A stretch of 64,000 nucleotides of DNA from Bacillus pumilus (GCF_003431975.1 NZ_CP027116.1:1984001-2048000), one strand, 5' to 3'. Numbered from the stretch's first letter, positions 53,953 to 61,541 are shown. Program-made: numbers and translations. Notes: a model not told the origin generated them from the sequence alone.

Positions 53953-54105
53953 TTAATTCTCCCCCTCAAACTTCAATTTCAATCGTTCATAGTCAAGTCT
54001 TTCTCGCTCTTCTTTTTCCTTCCGGAACTCAATCCTACGAGCTTCTTCTGCTTCCTTAAGTTGCAGCTCATATTCAGCCCAGTCATTCTCAGTAATTATT
54101 CCCAA
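53953..54105 (-). CDS. Charged coiled-coil peptide
   Basis: About 50 residues from TTG at 54105, very rich in Glu, Lys and Arg (EAEEARRIEFRKEKEERER), a clear coiled coil. The frame is open further upstream, so the start is uncertain. It overlaps no other gene on this strand. Function unknown. Confidence 0.45.
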   Translation of the reverse strand: MGIITENDWAEYELQLKEAEEARRIEFRKEKEERERLDYERLKLKFEGEN

Positions 54106-54122
54106 CTTATCAAGCTCATTCT

Positions 54123-54329
54123 TTACATAGCTGTCCTCATAAATCTTTTTTTGGCTTGGTGCTCGTTATAAACAATAGTGCTTGGCTCTTCTTCAAAATC
54201 AAAAACTTGTTTAACAATTAATATGCCACCATCTTTAGTCACGATTGTAGTTGCATCGTAAAATTGATTAGCATGAATGAACCCAACCTCTTTGTCAATT
54301 AAATCAGTTGGTTCTGTTATAAAGTACAT
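54123..54329 (-). CDS. Small hypothetical protein
   Basis: A 68-residue protein from ATG six bases after GGAGG. Beta-rich; no recognised domain. First in a run of small genes (53,728-54,532). Confidence 0.6.
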   Translation of the reverse strand: MYFITEPTDLIDKEVGFIHANQFYDATTIVTKDGGILIVKQVFDFEEEPSTIVYNEHQAKKRFMRTAM

Positions 54330-54340
54330 GAGATACCTCC

Positions 54341-54532
54341 TTAATTTTCCTCTAAATTCAACACAAGAACATTTTTATATGGATCTAGTTGAATTTCATC
54401 GCTTGTCTCTTCTCCATCAATTCTGAAACTAACTCTTGTGTCTCCGTTAAAATCAAGTTGATCTTGTAATGCTTTGATTACATCACTTACTTTGGGCTTA
54501 CTTAGCTTTCCTTTAAACTCATCATATGCCAT
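54341..54532 (-). CDS. Small hypothetical protein
   Basis: A 63-residue acidic protein with ATG behind AAAGGAGG. Contains DTRVSFRIDGEETS. No recognised domain. Confidence 0.6.
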   Translation of the reverse strand: MAYDEFKGKLSKPKVSDVIKALQDQLDFNGDTRVSFRIDGEETSDEIQLDPYKNVLVLNLEEN

Positions 54533-54553
54533 TTAGAATTTCCTCCTTTTGTT

Positions 54554-54916
54554 TTACATCTTCTTATCTAGAATATCTTTAATACTTTTTAAAGTTTCTT
54601 TATACTCACTATCTAATCCACTTACATCAAGATTTGTTGAGATTCGATAACTTCCTGAGTTGTCATACATTATGATGAAAGCCTCCGTGTCGTCATCTTT
54701 AGCACTGAAAGTGATATCGTGAAGTTCAACCTGCTCTGCATCATTTTCTTGTTTTAGTTGCTCAATATAATCAGGCTGCATCATGTTGAATAGCTCGTTA
54801 ACTGTGGTGAATCTTACTTGTTCCAATATGCTATCCTCTTTATAATCAAATGAATGAAAATAAAGATTAAATGTTATGTAACCTTCTACTGAATTTCCAT
54901 GCTTGGTGTATTGCAT
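54554..54916 (-). CDS. Hypothetical phage protein
   Basis: A 120-residue acidic protein behind GAGGAGG. Beta-strand N-terminus (GYITFNLYFHSFDY) and helical C-terminus. No recognised domain. Confidence 0.6.
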   Translation of the reverse strand: MQYTKHGNSVEGYITFNLYFHSFDYKEDSILEQVRFTTVNELFNMMQPDYIEQLKQENDAEQVELHDITFSAKDDDTEAFIIMYDNSGSYRISTNLDVSGLDSEYKETLKSIKDILDKKM

Positions 54917-54959
54917 CCTATCCTCCTCATCTGATTTCTCTTTGAAATCATCCTTTTAT

Positions 54960-55253
54960 TTAAAAATTAACAACCCCATCCCACTCTTCTAATTCTTCAA
55001 TTTCTTTATCAATTTCTCTATTACTCAATAAATGATCCTTAACTGTAATAGCAATTTTCTTAAAAACACCCTTAAGCGATAATTGGGTAGTTCCATTAAA
55101 TGGGTTAACGCTTCGATAAACAATTTTGTTTGTTTGATTGTTTTTTACACTAACTTGAGTTATTGACCAGCCTAAACTACTTTTTTTAGCAAAAAAAGTG
55201 ATTACTAGAGTGTAATCATCAATTACAACTAGCTTTTTAAAATTCTCCATCAT
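54960..55253 (-). CDS. Hypothetical phage protein
   Basis: A 97-residue protein with ATG behind AGGAG. Two adjacent ATGs. Beta-rich first half, acidic end. No recognised domain. Confidence 0.58.
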   Translation of the reverse strand: MMENFKKLVVIDDYTLVITFFAKKSSLGWSITQVSVKNNQTNKIVYRSVNPFNGTTQLSLKGVFKKIAITVKDHLLSNREIDKEIEELEEWDGVVNF

Positions 55254-55282
55254 TTAACACTCCTTACTTTAAAATAAAACTT

Positions 55283-55648
55283 TTATTTATCTATCTTGCT
55301 AAATAATTCAATTTGGGTTGGTGAACATTTGGCTAAAGTAAGAGTAAATTCAAATTTTTTATCAATCAAACTTTTGGAAATTTCAATTGTTTTCGTTTTT
55401 AATATCTTGTAATGCTTTGTTTGTCCTTCAGTTTCAATGTGAACAAAACATTCTTTAGGATGTTCATTTTTAAACATCAGTAATAATCGATCTTCTGGTT
55501 TTAGTGTGTAAGTATTATCACTACGAAATTTCAACCCTTCTTCTACCTCTTCAACATCAATCTTATTACCCACAAGAATATCTTCAATCTTATTAGGCAA
55601 CCATCTGTTACCATCAATAGACGTGATTCTAAGTTCGTTGATAATCAT
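55283..55648 (-). CDS. Hypothetical phage protein
   Basis: A 121-residue protein with ATG seven bases after GGAG. Mixed alpha/beta, several cysteines near the C-terminus are isolated. It lies directly downstream of the conserved-spacer element at 55,665-55,687. Confidence 0.6.
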   Translation of the reverse strand: MIINELRITSIDGNRWLPNKIEDILVGNKIDVEEVEEGLKFRSDNTYTLKPEDRLLLMFKNEHPKECFVHIETEGQTKHYKILKTKTIEISKSLIDKKFEFTLTLAKCSPTQIELFSKIDK

Positions 55649-55664
55649 CCTTTATCTCCACCTT

Positions 55665-55687
55665 TAAATATATGTAATTTGTATTTT
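55665..55687 (-). promoter_or_regulatory. Conserved 17-bp spacer element with weak promoter
   Basis: The sequence AAAATACAAATTACATA is identical to the promoter spacer at 57,167 and is followed by TATTTA as a -10. The -35 position (CAAAAT) is poor. It overlaps the stop of the 43-codon membrane gene. Confidence 0.5.
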
Positions 55688-55817
55688 ATTTTGATAGAAT
55701 TGTAGTAGGTAGCAGAAAGCCACCCAAGTATCCTGCTAAGAATGCAACTAATGCCCATTTAATTAATGTTAGCCAGAATTTCTTATCAAGTTGTTTACTC
55801 TTTTTCAATTTTTTCAA
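55686..55817 (-). CDS. 43-residue single-pass membrane protein
   Basis: TTG at 55817 is seven bases after AAGGTG and opens 43 codons with a basic start (KKLKKSKQLDKKF) and one helix (LIKWALVAFLAGYLGGFLLP). It overlaps the end of the upstream gene. Function unknown. Confidence 0.58.
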   Translation of the reverse strand: MKKLKKSKQLDKKFWLTLIKWALVAFLAGYLGGFLLPTTILSK

Positions 55818-56091
55818 TGATGTACACCTTACCTTCTTCTATGGCAATATTCACAAGAATTTGAGTCCCGTTATACTCGAAAAGATATTCATTTGATCCA
55901 GCAAGTGCTGCAATTTCTTCTTTTAATTCTTCACCAACAACCTCTAATTTTCTTGGAAATCGTGGAATTTTTCCAACACCTTTGGATAGGTTAATAGGAG
56001 CTGTCGATAATCGTTGTTCTCCATAAAACTTACCGTCTTTCCCTCTAAATGTAACTGTAACGAAATCTTCTTTAACATTAGCTTTACTCAA
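55795..56091 (-). CDS. Hypothetical phage protein
   Basis: A 98-residue protein from TTG at 56091, overlapping the preceding stop; AAGGTG six bases upstream. Beta-rich with FRGKDGKFYGEQRLS. No recognised domain. Confidence 0.58.
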   Translation of the reverse strand: MSKANVKEDFVTVTFRGKDGKFYGEQRLSTAPINLSKGVGKIPRFPRKLEVVGEELKEEIAALAGSNEYLFEYNGTQILVNIAIEEGKVYIIEKIEKE

Positions 56092-56362
56092 CTATTACAC
56101 CTTCCTTTTTAAGCTTATCAATTATTTCTTCAACACCCTCTTTAACAATAGAAGACGCTTCATTTTGCATAGTCTCGTATGGGTAAGGTTGGAGACAAAG
56201 TTCGTCTAAAACATCAATTTTTCCCTTTAAAGACTTCTTTGAGATTGTAAGATTGAAAGTGATTTTATCCCTTAGCCGTTTACATAGATACCAACGTGTC
56301 TTTGCATGATCAGTAAATCCAAGCTCTCTCATCTTCTCTTCTTCTAAAATATTAAACTTCAT
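56084..56362 (-). CDS. Hypothetical phage protein
   Basis: A 92-residue, mostly helical protein with ATG eight bases after GGAG. Contains DHAKTRWYLCKRLRDK. No recognised domain. Confidence 0.58.
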   Translation of the reverse strand: MKFNILEEEKMRELGFTDHAKTRWYLCKRLRDKITFNLTISKKSLKGKIDVLDELCLQPYPYETMQNEASSIVKEGVEEIIDKLKKEGVIVE

Positions 56363-56388
56363 TCATCATGCTCCATTCCATTTTAGGC

Positions 56389-56427
56389 TTATGCTGCGTG
56401 ACTAAAACCATATAATTTAACAGGCAT
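56389..56427 (-). CDS. Possible 12-residue ORF
   Basis: ATG at 56427 follows AGAGGGTGAAAAAC and encodes MPVKLYGFSHAA before TAA. The RBS is convincing and the gap is otherwise empty, but the ORF is too short to prove. Confidence 0.3.
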   Translation of the reverse strand: MPVKLYGFSHAA

Positions 56428-56442
56428 GTTTTTCACCCTCTT

Positions 56443-56565
56443 CTATTTACTATCTTTATTTAGTCTATCTAATGCCTTTAAAAGCATATTAAGTGATTCC
56501 TTGTCGCCCATTTCATTTCGATTTGCCTCAATAAAGCCTACGGCTGTAATTAATTTTTCTTTCAT
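56443..56565 (-). CDS. 40-residue hypothetical protein
   Basis: ATG at 56565 is seven bases after GGAGG and opens 40 codons forming an acidic-basic helix (LITAVGFIEANRNEMGDKES). No domain recognised. Confidence 0.58.
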   Translation of the reverse strand: MKEKLITAVGFIEANRNEMGDKESLNMLLKALDRLNKDSK

Positions 56566-56598
56566 TTCATATCCTCCATTCTCTATAAAACTTGAATT

Positions 56599-56712
56599 TT
56601 ATTTCAAAATTTCGCCCAAGATAGCAAGCAAAAACATTCCAGCGCTGCCAACTGCACCAAACCACTTTGAAGCATCTAATGACTTTATGAATATGATATT
56701 TTTACTTATCAT
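56599..56712 (-). CDS. 37-residue hydrophobic peptide
   Basis: ATG at 56712 overlaps the previous stop (ATGA). The C-terminal half is one helix (WFGAVGSAGMFLLAILGEIL). No separate RBS; coupled translation likely. Function unknown. Confidence 0.5.
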   Translation of the reverse strand: MISKNIIFIKSLDASKWFGAVGSAGMFLLAILGEILK

Positions 56713-56891
56713 AGATCAATTAAATGCAGGCCATCCATTCCATAGACCTTTCCACTTTCGGTTATTTTGCCATTGTTCTTCATTACCCTCAATGCGTTTT
56801 CAGCTTGTTTTTGATTAGAGTAAATTTTGGGATGATAGTAATTTAGGTAATTGCCAACACCACTCTTAGAAGCGATAACGAACATATTCAT
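56709..56891 (-). CDS. 60-residue hypothetical protein
   Basis: ATG at 56891 is seven bases after GGAGAG; an earlier in-frame ATG lies in the RBS region. Basic, mixed secondary structure, no recognised domain. Confidence 0.57.
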   Translation of the reverse strand: MNMFVIASKSGVGNYLNYYHPKIYSNQKQAENALRVMKNNGKITESGKVYGMDGLHLIDL

Positions 56892-56908
56892 TTTTGCTCT
56901 CTCCATTC

Positions 56909-57136
56909 TCATTTTTTATAGGGCTTAATATGTTCAATCCCAAGTACTTTCAGCGTCTTCTTTATATTCATCCCCTCACATTTTTCTCGAATTTTCTCGC
57001 TCAATTCTTCAGCGCATTTACCGCAGCAATTAAACTCAATTCTGTCTTCCGAGCTTTTTGCATTTTCTTCTGTTAATCTTAAACATAAGGGGTATTTCTC
57101 AACCCCTTCGCTACAAATTTCGCATATGTAGTTCAT
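56909..57136 (-). CDS. Small Cys-rich zinc-binding protein
   Basis: A 75-residue protein with CEICSEG and FNCCGKCAEE, a likely four-cysteine zinc site. ATG behind AGGAG. First gene after the strong promoter at 57,161-57,189. Function unknown. Confidence 0.65.
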   Translation of the reverse strand: MNYICEICSEGVEKYPLCLRLTEENAKSSEDRIEFNCCGKCAEELSEKIREKCEGMNIKKTLKVLGIEHIKPYKK

Positions 57137-57160
57137 TGATTCTCCTTAGCTGTTACATCG

Positions 57161-57189
57161 ATTATATATGTAATTTGTATTTTAATCAA
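57161..57189 (-). promoter_or_regulatory. Strong phage promoter with the conserved 17-bp spacer
   Basis: TTGATT and a perfect TATAAT flank AAAATACAAATTACATA. The start point would lie about 20 bases before the zinc-protein gene. The same spacer occurs at 43,946 and 62,189 (one or two changes). Confidence 0.8.
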
Positions 57190-57222
57190 TACTTTTTATA
57201 TGTTATTTTTAATTTATTATGA

Positions 57223-57402
57223 TCATATGTTCTTTTTTATTTCCTCTAACAAAACCCATGACTTAACAATCTTAGGTTCTATCAATTTCCACATTTCATC
57301 GTCAATTGAAGCTGCTTCTTCAAGAGTCGTATGTATATAATTCAGATTGCTATGTACAGTCTCCAGATCATCTTCCATCCTAGCTTTTTCCCGTTCGCTC
57401 AG
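57223..57402 (-). CDS. Hypothetical protein, start uncertain (CUG or AUG)
   Basis: The frame is open from an in-frame TAA before GGCGGTG. CTG at 57402 lies seven bases after GGTGA; an ATG at 57378 has GGGA ten bases away. The protein of 51-59 residues is acidic and helical (MEDDLETVHSNLNYIHTTLE). Confidence 0.48.
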   Translation of the reverse strand: MSEREKARMEDDLETVHSNLNYIHTTLEEAASIDDEMWKLIEPKIVKSWVLLEEIKKNI

Positions 57403-57417
57403 AATTGTTTCACCGCC

Positions 57418-57594
57418 TTAATGCAAGGGAATGTGGTACGTCCAGCTATCTACAAATTTGTTATCATATGTACGTTCTTGAATCTCACAGGTGAATCCTT
57501 TCCTACGTCTAACAAACACTTCTGCTTTTACTTTGGTATCAAACTTCTTTGGAACTCTTGTTCCGTTCCATAATACTCTAAAATAATTCTCTAT
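57418..57594 (-). CDS. 58-residue basic protein, only AUA start available
   Basis: The frame begins at ATA directly after the TAG of the upstream gene and reads ENYFRVLWNGTRVPKKFDTK, ending SWTYHIPLH. The first conventional start codon would be about 27 codons in. RBS placement (GTGGAG three bases away) is poor, so translation may rely on coupling. Function unknown. Confidence 0.48.
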   Translation of the reverse strand: MENYFRVLWNGTRVPKKFDTKVKAEVFVRRRKGFTCEIQERTYDNKFVDSWTYHIPLH

Positions 57595-57912
57595 CTACTC
57601 CACTAACCCTTCTTCTAAAGTTTTTCTTTGTTGAATTAAATCATCAAACCAATCCTTATCTCTTGTGTCCAATGCTTGATCAATTAGTGAATTTACTTCA
57701 GCTATTTGAATCTTCTTAGACTCTTTATCTTCATATGTAAGTAATGTTTCATCAAATTCCTGGGCGTACAAAAGCCCATCCACTTCAACTTTATATTTAA
57801 TAACACTCAGTTCTTTTCCTTTTTCAATTGACACATAGTGTGTTGCTTTAATAACTTTACCAACAACACCCCTAGATGAAATCAGAACACTCTGACCAAT
57901 TTTAAATTTCAT
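57595..57912 (-). CDS. Hypothetical protein with SH3-like N-terminus
   Basis: A 105-residue protein. The N-terminal KFKIGQSVLISSRGVVGKV resembles small SH3-like beta barrels; the rest is helical. ATG behind GAGG at nine bases. Function unknown. Confidence 0.6.
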   Translation of the reverse strand: MKFKIGQSVLISSRGVVGKVIKATHYVSIEKGKELSVIKYKVEVDGLLYAQEFDETLLTYEDKESKKIQIAEVNSLIDQALDTRDKDWFDDLIQQRKTLEEGLVE

Positions 57913-57926
57913 TCCTTTCTTCCTCT

Positions 57927-58298
57927 CTAATGGATTAGGTTGTTTTCGTTTACTATTTGCATGTTAGGATGGCCGCCAAGTGAAACCACCAACTTCTCAA
58001 GATATTCAATCCTGCTATCCAGTTCATAGCACTGCTTCATGTAGAATCGCTTTGTTTCGGATACAAAGCCTTCTCCTTGTTTATATCCATCAGCTAATCC
58101 TGTTCCTATTACAGCTGGTATCAGATCGATTAAATCATCTTTCATAAAGCTTTTTATGTATTCTTCAACAGTCATGTCCTTAACCAATGTATGAAGCAGT
58201 TGAATCACTTGCTCATTTCGTTTAACGTAAATTGCGTAGTTGTCTAAATCAATATGTACGACTTTCAATGAGTTGATTTGCTCTAAGATACTTTTCAT
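57927..58298 (-). CDS. Hypothetical phage protein
   Basis: A 123-residue protein, mostly helical. The ATG overlaps the previous stop (ATGA) and abuts GGGAG, so coupling is likely. No recognised domain. Confidence 0.58.
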   Translation of the reverse strand: MKSILEQINSLKVVHIDLDNYAIYVKRNEQVIQLLHTLVKDMTVEEYIKSFMKDDLIDLIPAVIGTGLADGYKQGEGFVSETKRFYMKQCYELDSRIEYLEKLVVSLGGHPNMQIVNENNLIH

Positions 58299-58504
58299 CT
58301 CCCTGTGCCAAGTTTTTTCAAGTCAGCGTTAATAATATTCATGCCTTCTTGGTAAGCTTCCTTCAAATTGTTTAAAGCCTGAATTTCAGTTGCTAAATAC
58401 TTAATAAATTTTTCTGGATGCGCCTCTCTTCCAGAAGCCAGTTTAATTCGAAATTCTTCAACACTCTTTTTAAAATTTGCAATAATAATTTCGCTTTCAG
58501 ACAT
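58295..58504 (-). CDS. 69-residue helical hypothetical protein
   Basis: ATG at 58504 with GGCGGGAG four bases upstream. Helical, basic C-terminus. Overlaps the next gene by four bases. Confidence 0.58.
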   Translation of the reverse strand: MSESEIIIANFKKSVEEFRIKLASGREAHPEKFIKYLATEIQALNNLKEAYQEGMNIINADLKKLGTGR

Positions 58505-58541
58505 ACTTCTCCCGCCTTTCTATGTATGTAATATATGTAAT

Positions 58542-59330
58542 TTATGTTATTGTATTACGATTCAGTTCGATGTGGTTCTTGATCCACTGTACTGAGGGGT
58601 TGTAATATTGCTGTGGGCATTCTTCATTCCACTCAAAACCTATGTAATTTCTACCTGTATTAATACAAGCAATAGCAACAGTACCCGCACCACTGCAATT
58701 GTCTAATACTACTTGATTTTGGTTTGAAAATGTTTTGATAATTCTTTCATATAACTCAATCGGTTTTTGTGTTGGGTGGAATTTTCTTGGATCATCATTA
58801 TTCATTACAGGAATCTTCCAAACACTGGTTGGGTATCTATCAGTTTGTCCACCCCCTGCAATTCCTTGCTTAGTTTTACCGTAATTTGTTCCATCGCTTG
58901 TGTGTTTTGTATATGTATTAGCTGGTTTATGCCCAGTTGTTTTCTGGGGATTATATGTAGGCAATTTTTTATAGAATACTAGAATTTCTTCATGGGATCT
59001 CAATGGCATCTTTTTAGCATTCAGAAAACCAGTGCTCTTATTTTTCTCCCAAATAATATCGTATCTATACATTTTAGGGTTACTCGTAATCAACATTGAT
59101 GAAAATGGCTTAACTGCCGTTAAAACAATTGCTCCGTTGTCTTTTATTACTCTGTTATATTGTTCCCACAATTCATTTAAGGGGAGTATTTGATCCCATT
59201 TGTTTTGATTGGTTACTCCGTAGGGAAGATCGCATAATATAAGATCAACAGATTTATCAGGAATTCGATTCATTCCTTTGTTTTTTTCTTTGCTTAAACA
59301 GTTTTCATTGTAAACCCTATTTAACTCCAA
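58542..59330 (-). CDS. DNA methyltransferase (beta class, adenine or N4-cytosine)
   Basis: A 262-residue beta-class amino-methyltransferase. Motif IV is CDLPYG (instead of DPPY), then after a target-recognition stretch comes HPTQKPIELYERIIK and motif I DNCSGAGTVAIA. The order IV-TRD-I defines the beta class. TTG start four bases after GAGGAGG. No restriction enzyme is nearby, so it probably protects phage DNA or regulates. Tandem paralogue at 59,362. Confidence 0.85.
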   Translation of the reverse strand: MELNRVYNENCLSKEKNKGMNRIPDKSVDLILCDLPYGVTNQNKWDQILPLNELWEQYNRVIKDNGAIVLTAVKPFSSMLITSNPKMYRYDIIWEKNKSTGFLNAKKMPLRSHEEILVFYKKLPTYNPQKTTGHKPANTYTKHTSDGTNYGKTKQGIAGGGQTDRYPTSVWKIPVMNNDDPRKFHPTQKPIELYERIIKTFSNQNQVVLDNCSGAGTVAIACINTGRNYIGFEWNEECPQQYYNPSVQWIKNHIELNRNTIT

Positions 59331-59361
59331 TTAACCTCCTCCTTCTCAATAAAATTGATCT

Positions 59362-60159
59362 TTATTTGAAACTGTCTACACTTCGCAATTCTTTCAGCCT
59401 ATTATTCACAACTTCTATGTATTTACTTTCAATTTCAAAGCCAATCCATTGTCGATTTAAGTTCTCACAAGCTACTGCAGTTGTTCCAGATCCCATACAA
59501 TTATCTAGTACAACATCCCTTTCGTTTGAGTAAGTTTTAATTAGATACTCAAATAATCCGACTGGTTTTTGAGTTGGGTGTGGTGGGTTATGAACCGAAT
59601 TAAACTTCAAGACAGATGATGGATACCCCTCTTGTTTTATATTTCGAACGCTTTTATGGGAAGGCCTCTTAAACTGATGTTCCGACTCGTACACACGGGG
59701 TCTAATCCATTTTTTATCGACTTCTTTTACCCCTTGGGGATTATAATTCATTCTTCGGTCAGATTGACCCTTATGAATCACTACTCCCTTTGAAAAAACA
59801 CAAATATCTTCGTGTAATTTTAGGGGCATGTTTTTTGCTTGAATAAAGTTTCCAGCCTTAGTTTTCTCCCAAACCCAACAATACTTAAACCATTCTAAGT
59901 TGCTATTTACTAATGTTGTCGTAAAAGGTTGACTTGCAGTTAAAACAATTGCGCCATTATCTTTTATAATTCTTTTATATTGCTCCCAAAGTGCTTCTAA
60001 CGGAATAATCGTATCCCATTTGCATTTTGTTGTTCCATAAGGTAAATCACATAAAATCATATCAATTGATTTATTTGGAATAAGCTTCATACCTTCTAAG
60101 CAATCCATTTGATAAACTTTGTTTTTCTCAAGCGTAGTTTTTTGCTCAATAATTTTCAC
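59362..60159 (-). CDS. DNA methyltransferase (beta class), paralogue
   Basis: A 265-residue protein with CDLPYGTTKCKW, HPTQKPVGLFEYLIK and motif I DNCMGSGTTAVA. It shares the frame design of the gene at 58,542 but its central recognition region differs, so the two probably modify different sites. GTG start behind GGAGAG. Orphan in this window. Confidence 0.87.
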   Translation of the reverse strand: MKIIEQKTTLEKNKVYQMDCLEGMKLIPNKSIDMILCDLPYGTTKCKWDTIIPLEALWEQYKRIIKDNGAIVLTASQPFTTTLVNSNLEWFKYCWVWEKTKAGNFIQAKNMPLKLHEDICVFSKGVVIHKGQSDRRMNYNPQGVKEVDKKWIRPRVYESEHQFKRPSHKSVRNIKQEGYPSSVLKFNSVHNPPHPTQKPVGLFEYLIKTYSNERDVVLDNCMGSGTTAVACENLNRQWIGFEIESKYIEVVNNRLKELRSVDSFK

Positions 60160-60201
60160 TCAATCTCTCCTTTTTATATTATTCTCTTTAAAAGAGATAT
60201 T

Positions 60202-60723
60202 TTAAAGCAATTTAAATCCAATTTCTGACCAATTCTTTACACGGACAAATCTGTTATCATTTTCATTATGTGGAGCATCAAATACCATGCCTACACCTTC
60301 AAATGTCTCCAAGTTATGTATTCCATCATCAATCATGTAATCAGCTTTAATGATCTTTTTATTTCCACATAGAACAACATGGTCATACGAGATAAATGGA
60401 AAGTGTTCCTTGAGCCATTCTAATTTAGCTTTTAATGATTCTGGATGTGCTGTTGCAGTAGTAACAACATACACTTCGTAGAAATCAAATAGATTCTTAA
60501 CAACTTTTTGACTATCTTTCTTAACTGATAAACCTTTAAAAAAGTCATACGTTAAATGCCTGAAAACATCATTTTTTGTATTCACATAATTTAAGATGTT
60601 CCAAGATTTTATGTTTTCACATTTTAAAGTTGGGTCATCATGTTGATTGATTGCTTTTACCCAAGCTGGTAAGAAATCAGCCAATACATCATCCATATCA
60701 ATTGCAATTACTTTTCTTTTCAT
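60202..60723 (-). CDS. 5'(3')-deoxyribonucleotidase family (HAD)
   Basis: A 173-residue HAD phosphatase with the nucleophile motif AIDMDDVLADF (DxD), the Thr motif VVTTATAHPESL and the metal motif ADYMIDDGIHN. NT5C-type enzymes dephosphorylate deoxynucleoside monophosphates. It overlaps the kinase gene by four bases (ATGA). Pairing of a kinase and a nucleotidase suggests control over specific dNMPs, perhaps to exclude or recycle a base. Confidence 0.85.
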   Translation of the reverse strand: MKRKVIAIDMDDVLADFLPAWVKAINQHDDPTLKCENIKSWNILNYVNTKNDVFRHLTYDFFKGLSVKKDSQKVVKNLFDFYEVYVVTTATAHPESLKAKLEWLKEHFPFISYDHVVLCGNKKIIKADYMIDDGIHNLETFEGVGMVFDAPHNENDNRFVRVKNWSEIGFKLL

Positions 60724-61226
60724 GAACCTTCCTCACTGACCAAGTAGATAATGTCATCAACAATTTCATCGCTGTTGTACTTCACTGTGTCAAATGAGTA
60801 TGTATGTAATTTTGATTTTGGTATCACATCATTGTATAGTTTTACAATTGGTTCAACGTCTTTCGTGTTAACCTGATCATCTCCTCTACTAAGAATCCTT
60901 TCTTTAATTGCTTCAGGTCTTGCATACAGATAGATTAACTTGGCCTTGCCCAGCAATTTGTTCTCAATAATGCTTACTTGCTCTTCTGAAAGCTTTGCAT
61001 GGCCAGGAAACGTCGTTGCATAAACAAGGTTGGAATATATGTATCTATCGATAATTATTTTTTCATGTTTTGTAAGTTCAAAACAATAATCATATAGGCT
61101 GCCCTGGCTTCCTTTAGCTAATTCAAACGATGAACCTCGTAGTATCTTGTAATCTAGCTTTTTTGACAGCTGCTTTGCTACTGTAGATTTATAGCAGCAG
61201 TCACATCCCTCTAAAATAATGATCAT
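60720..61226 (-). CDS. dNMP kinase-like protein (thymidylate kinase fold)
   Basis: A 168-residue P-loop kinase like SPbeta YorS, with EGCDCCYKSTVAKQLSKKL, the DRYIYSN (DRY) motif and a lid region IKERILSRGDDQ. The P-loop glycine before Lys is replaced by Tyr. It is expected to phosphorylate dNMPs. It overlaps the YorP-like gene by four bases. Confidence 0.8.
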   Translation of the reverse strand: MIIILEGCDCCYKSTVAKQLSKKLDYKILRGSSFELAKGSQGSLYDYCFELTKHEKIIIDRYIYSNLVYATTFPGHAKLSEEQVSIIENKLLGKAKLIYLYARPEAIKERILSRGDDQVNTKDVEPIVKLYNDVIPKSKLHTYSFDTVKYNSDEIVDDIIYLVSEEGS

Positions 61227-61381
61227 TTATCATCCTCCTTTGTAACTTTGTGAAAACCCATTACTTCATAAGAACCATCGATATACTGAACTTCAAGTTG
61301 TGAATATCTAGCGTCCACTGTAGTCACTATTGCCCTCTCTTTGTTGTGGTTGACTATTACTGAATCGTTTACCTTAAACAT
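61223..61381 (-). CDS. YorP-like SH3-fold small protein
   Basis: ATG at 61381 behind GGGGGTGAGG opens 52 codons (MFKVNDSVIVNHNKERAIV...), resembling the N-terminal barrel of SPbeta YorP. Its stop overlaps the kinase start. Function unknown. Confidence 0.62.
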   Translation of the reverse strand: MFKVNDSVIVNHNKERAIVTTVDARYSQLEVQYIDGSYEVMGFHKVTKEDDK

Positions 61382-61385
61382 GACC

Positions 61386-61541
61386 TCACCCCCTTAATTG
61401 AGCTAATTCATCTCTATCGTAAATCTCCACCAAGTTATATTGATCATCCGCAACTCCATATTGATTGTTCTTATGTACTTCCACTACTGTTCCTACTCCG
61501 TATAAAGTAAGAACTCTTTGTCCTAAAGTAAGCTTGTTCAA
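61386..61541 (-). CDS. 51-residue SH3-like protein
   Basis: TTG at 61541 with AGAGTG six bases upstream; the barrel-like pattern LTLGQRVLTLYGVGTVVEV resembles the neighbouring YorP-like protein, so the two are probable paralogues. Function unknown. Confidence 0.58.
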   Translation of the reverse strand: MNKLTLGQRVLTLYGVGTVVEVHKNNQYGVADDQYNLVEIYDRDELAQLRG

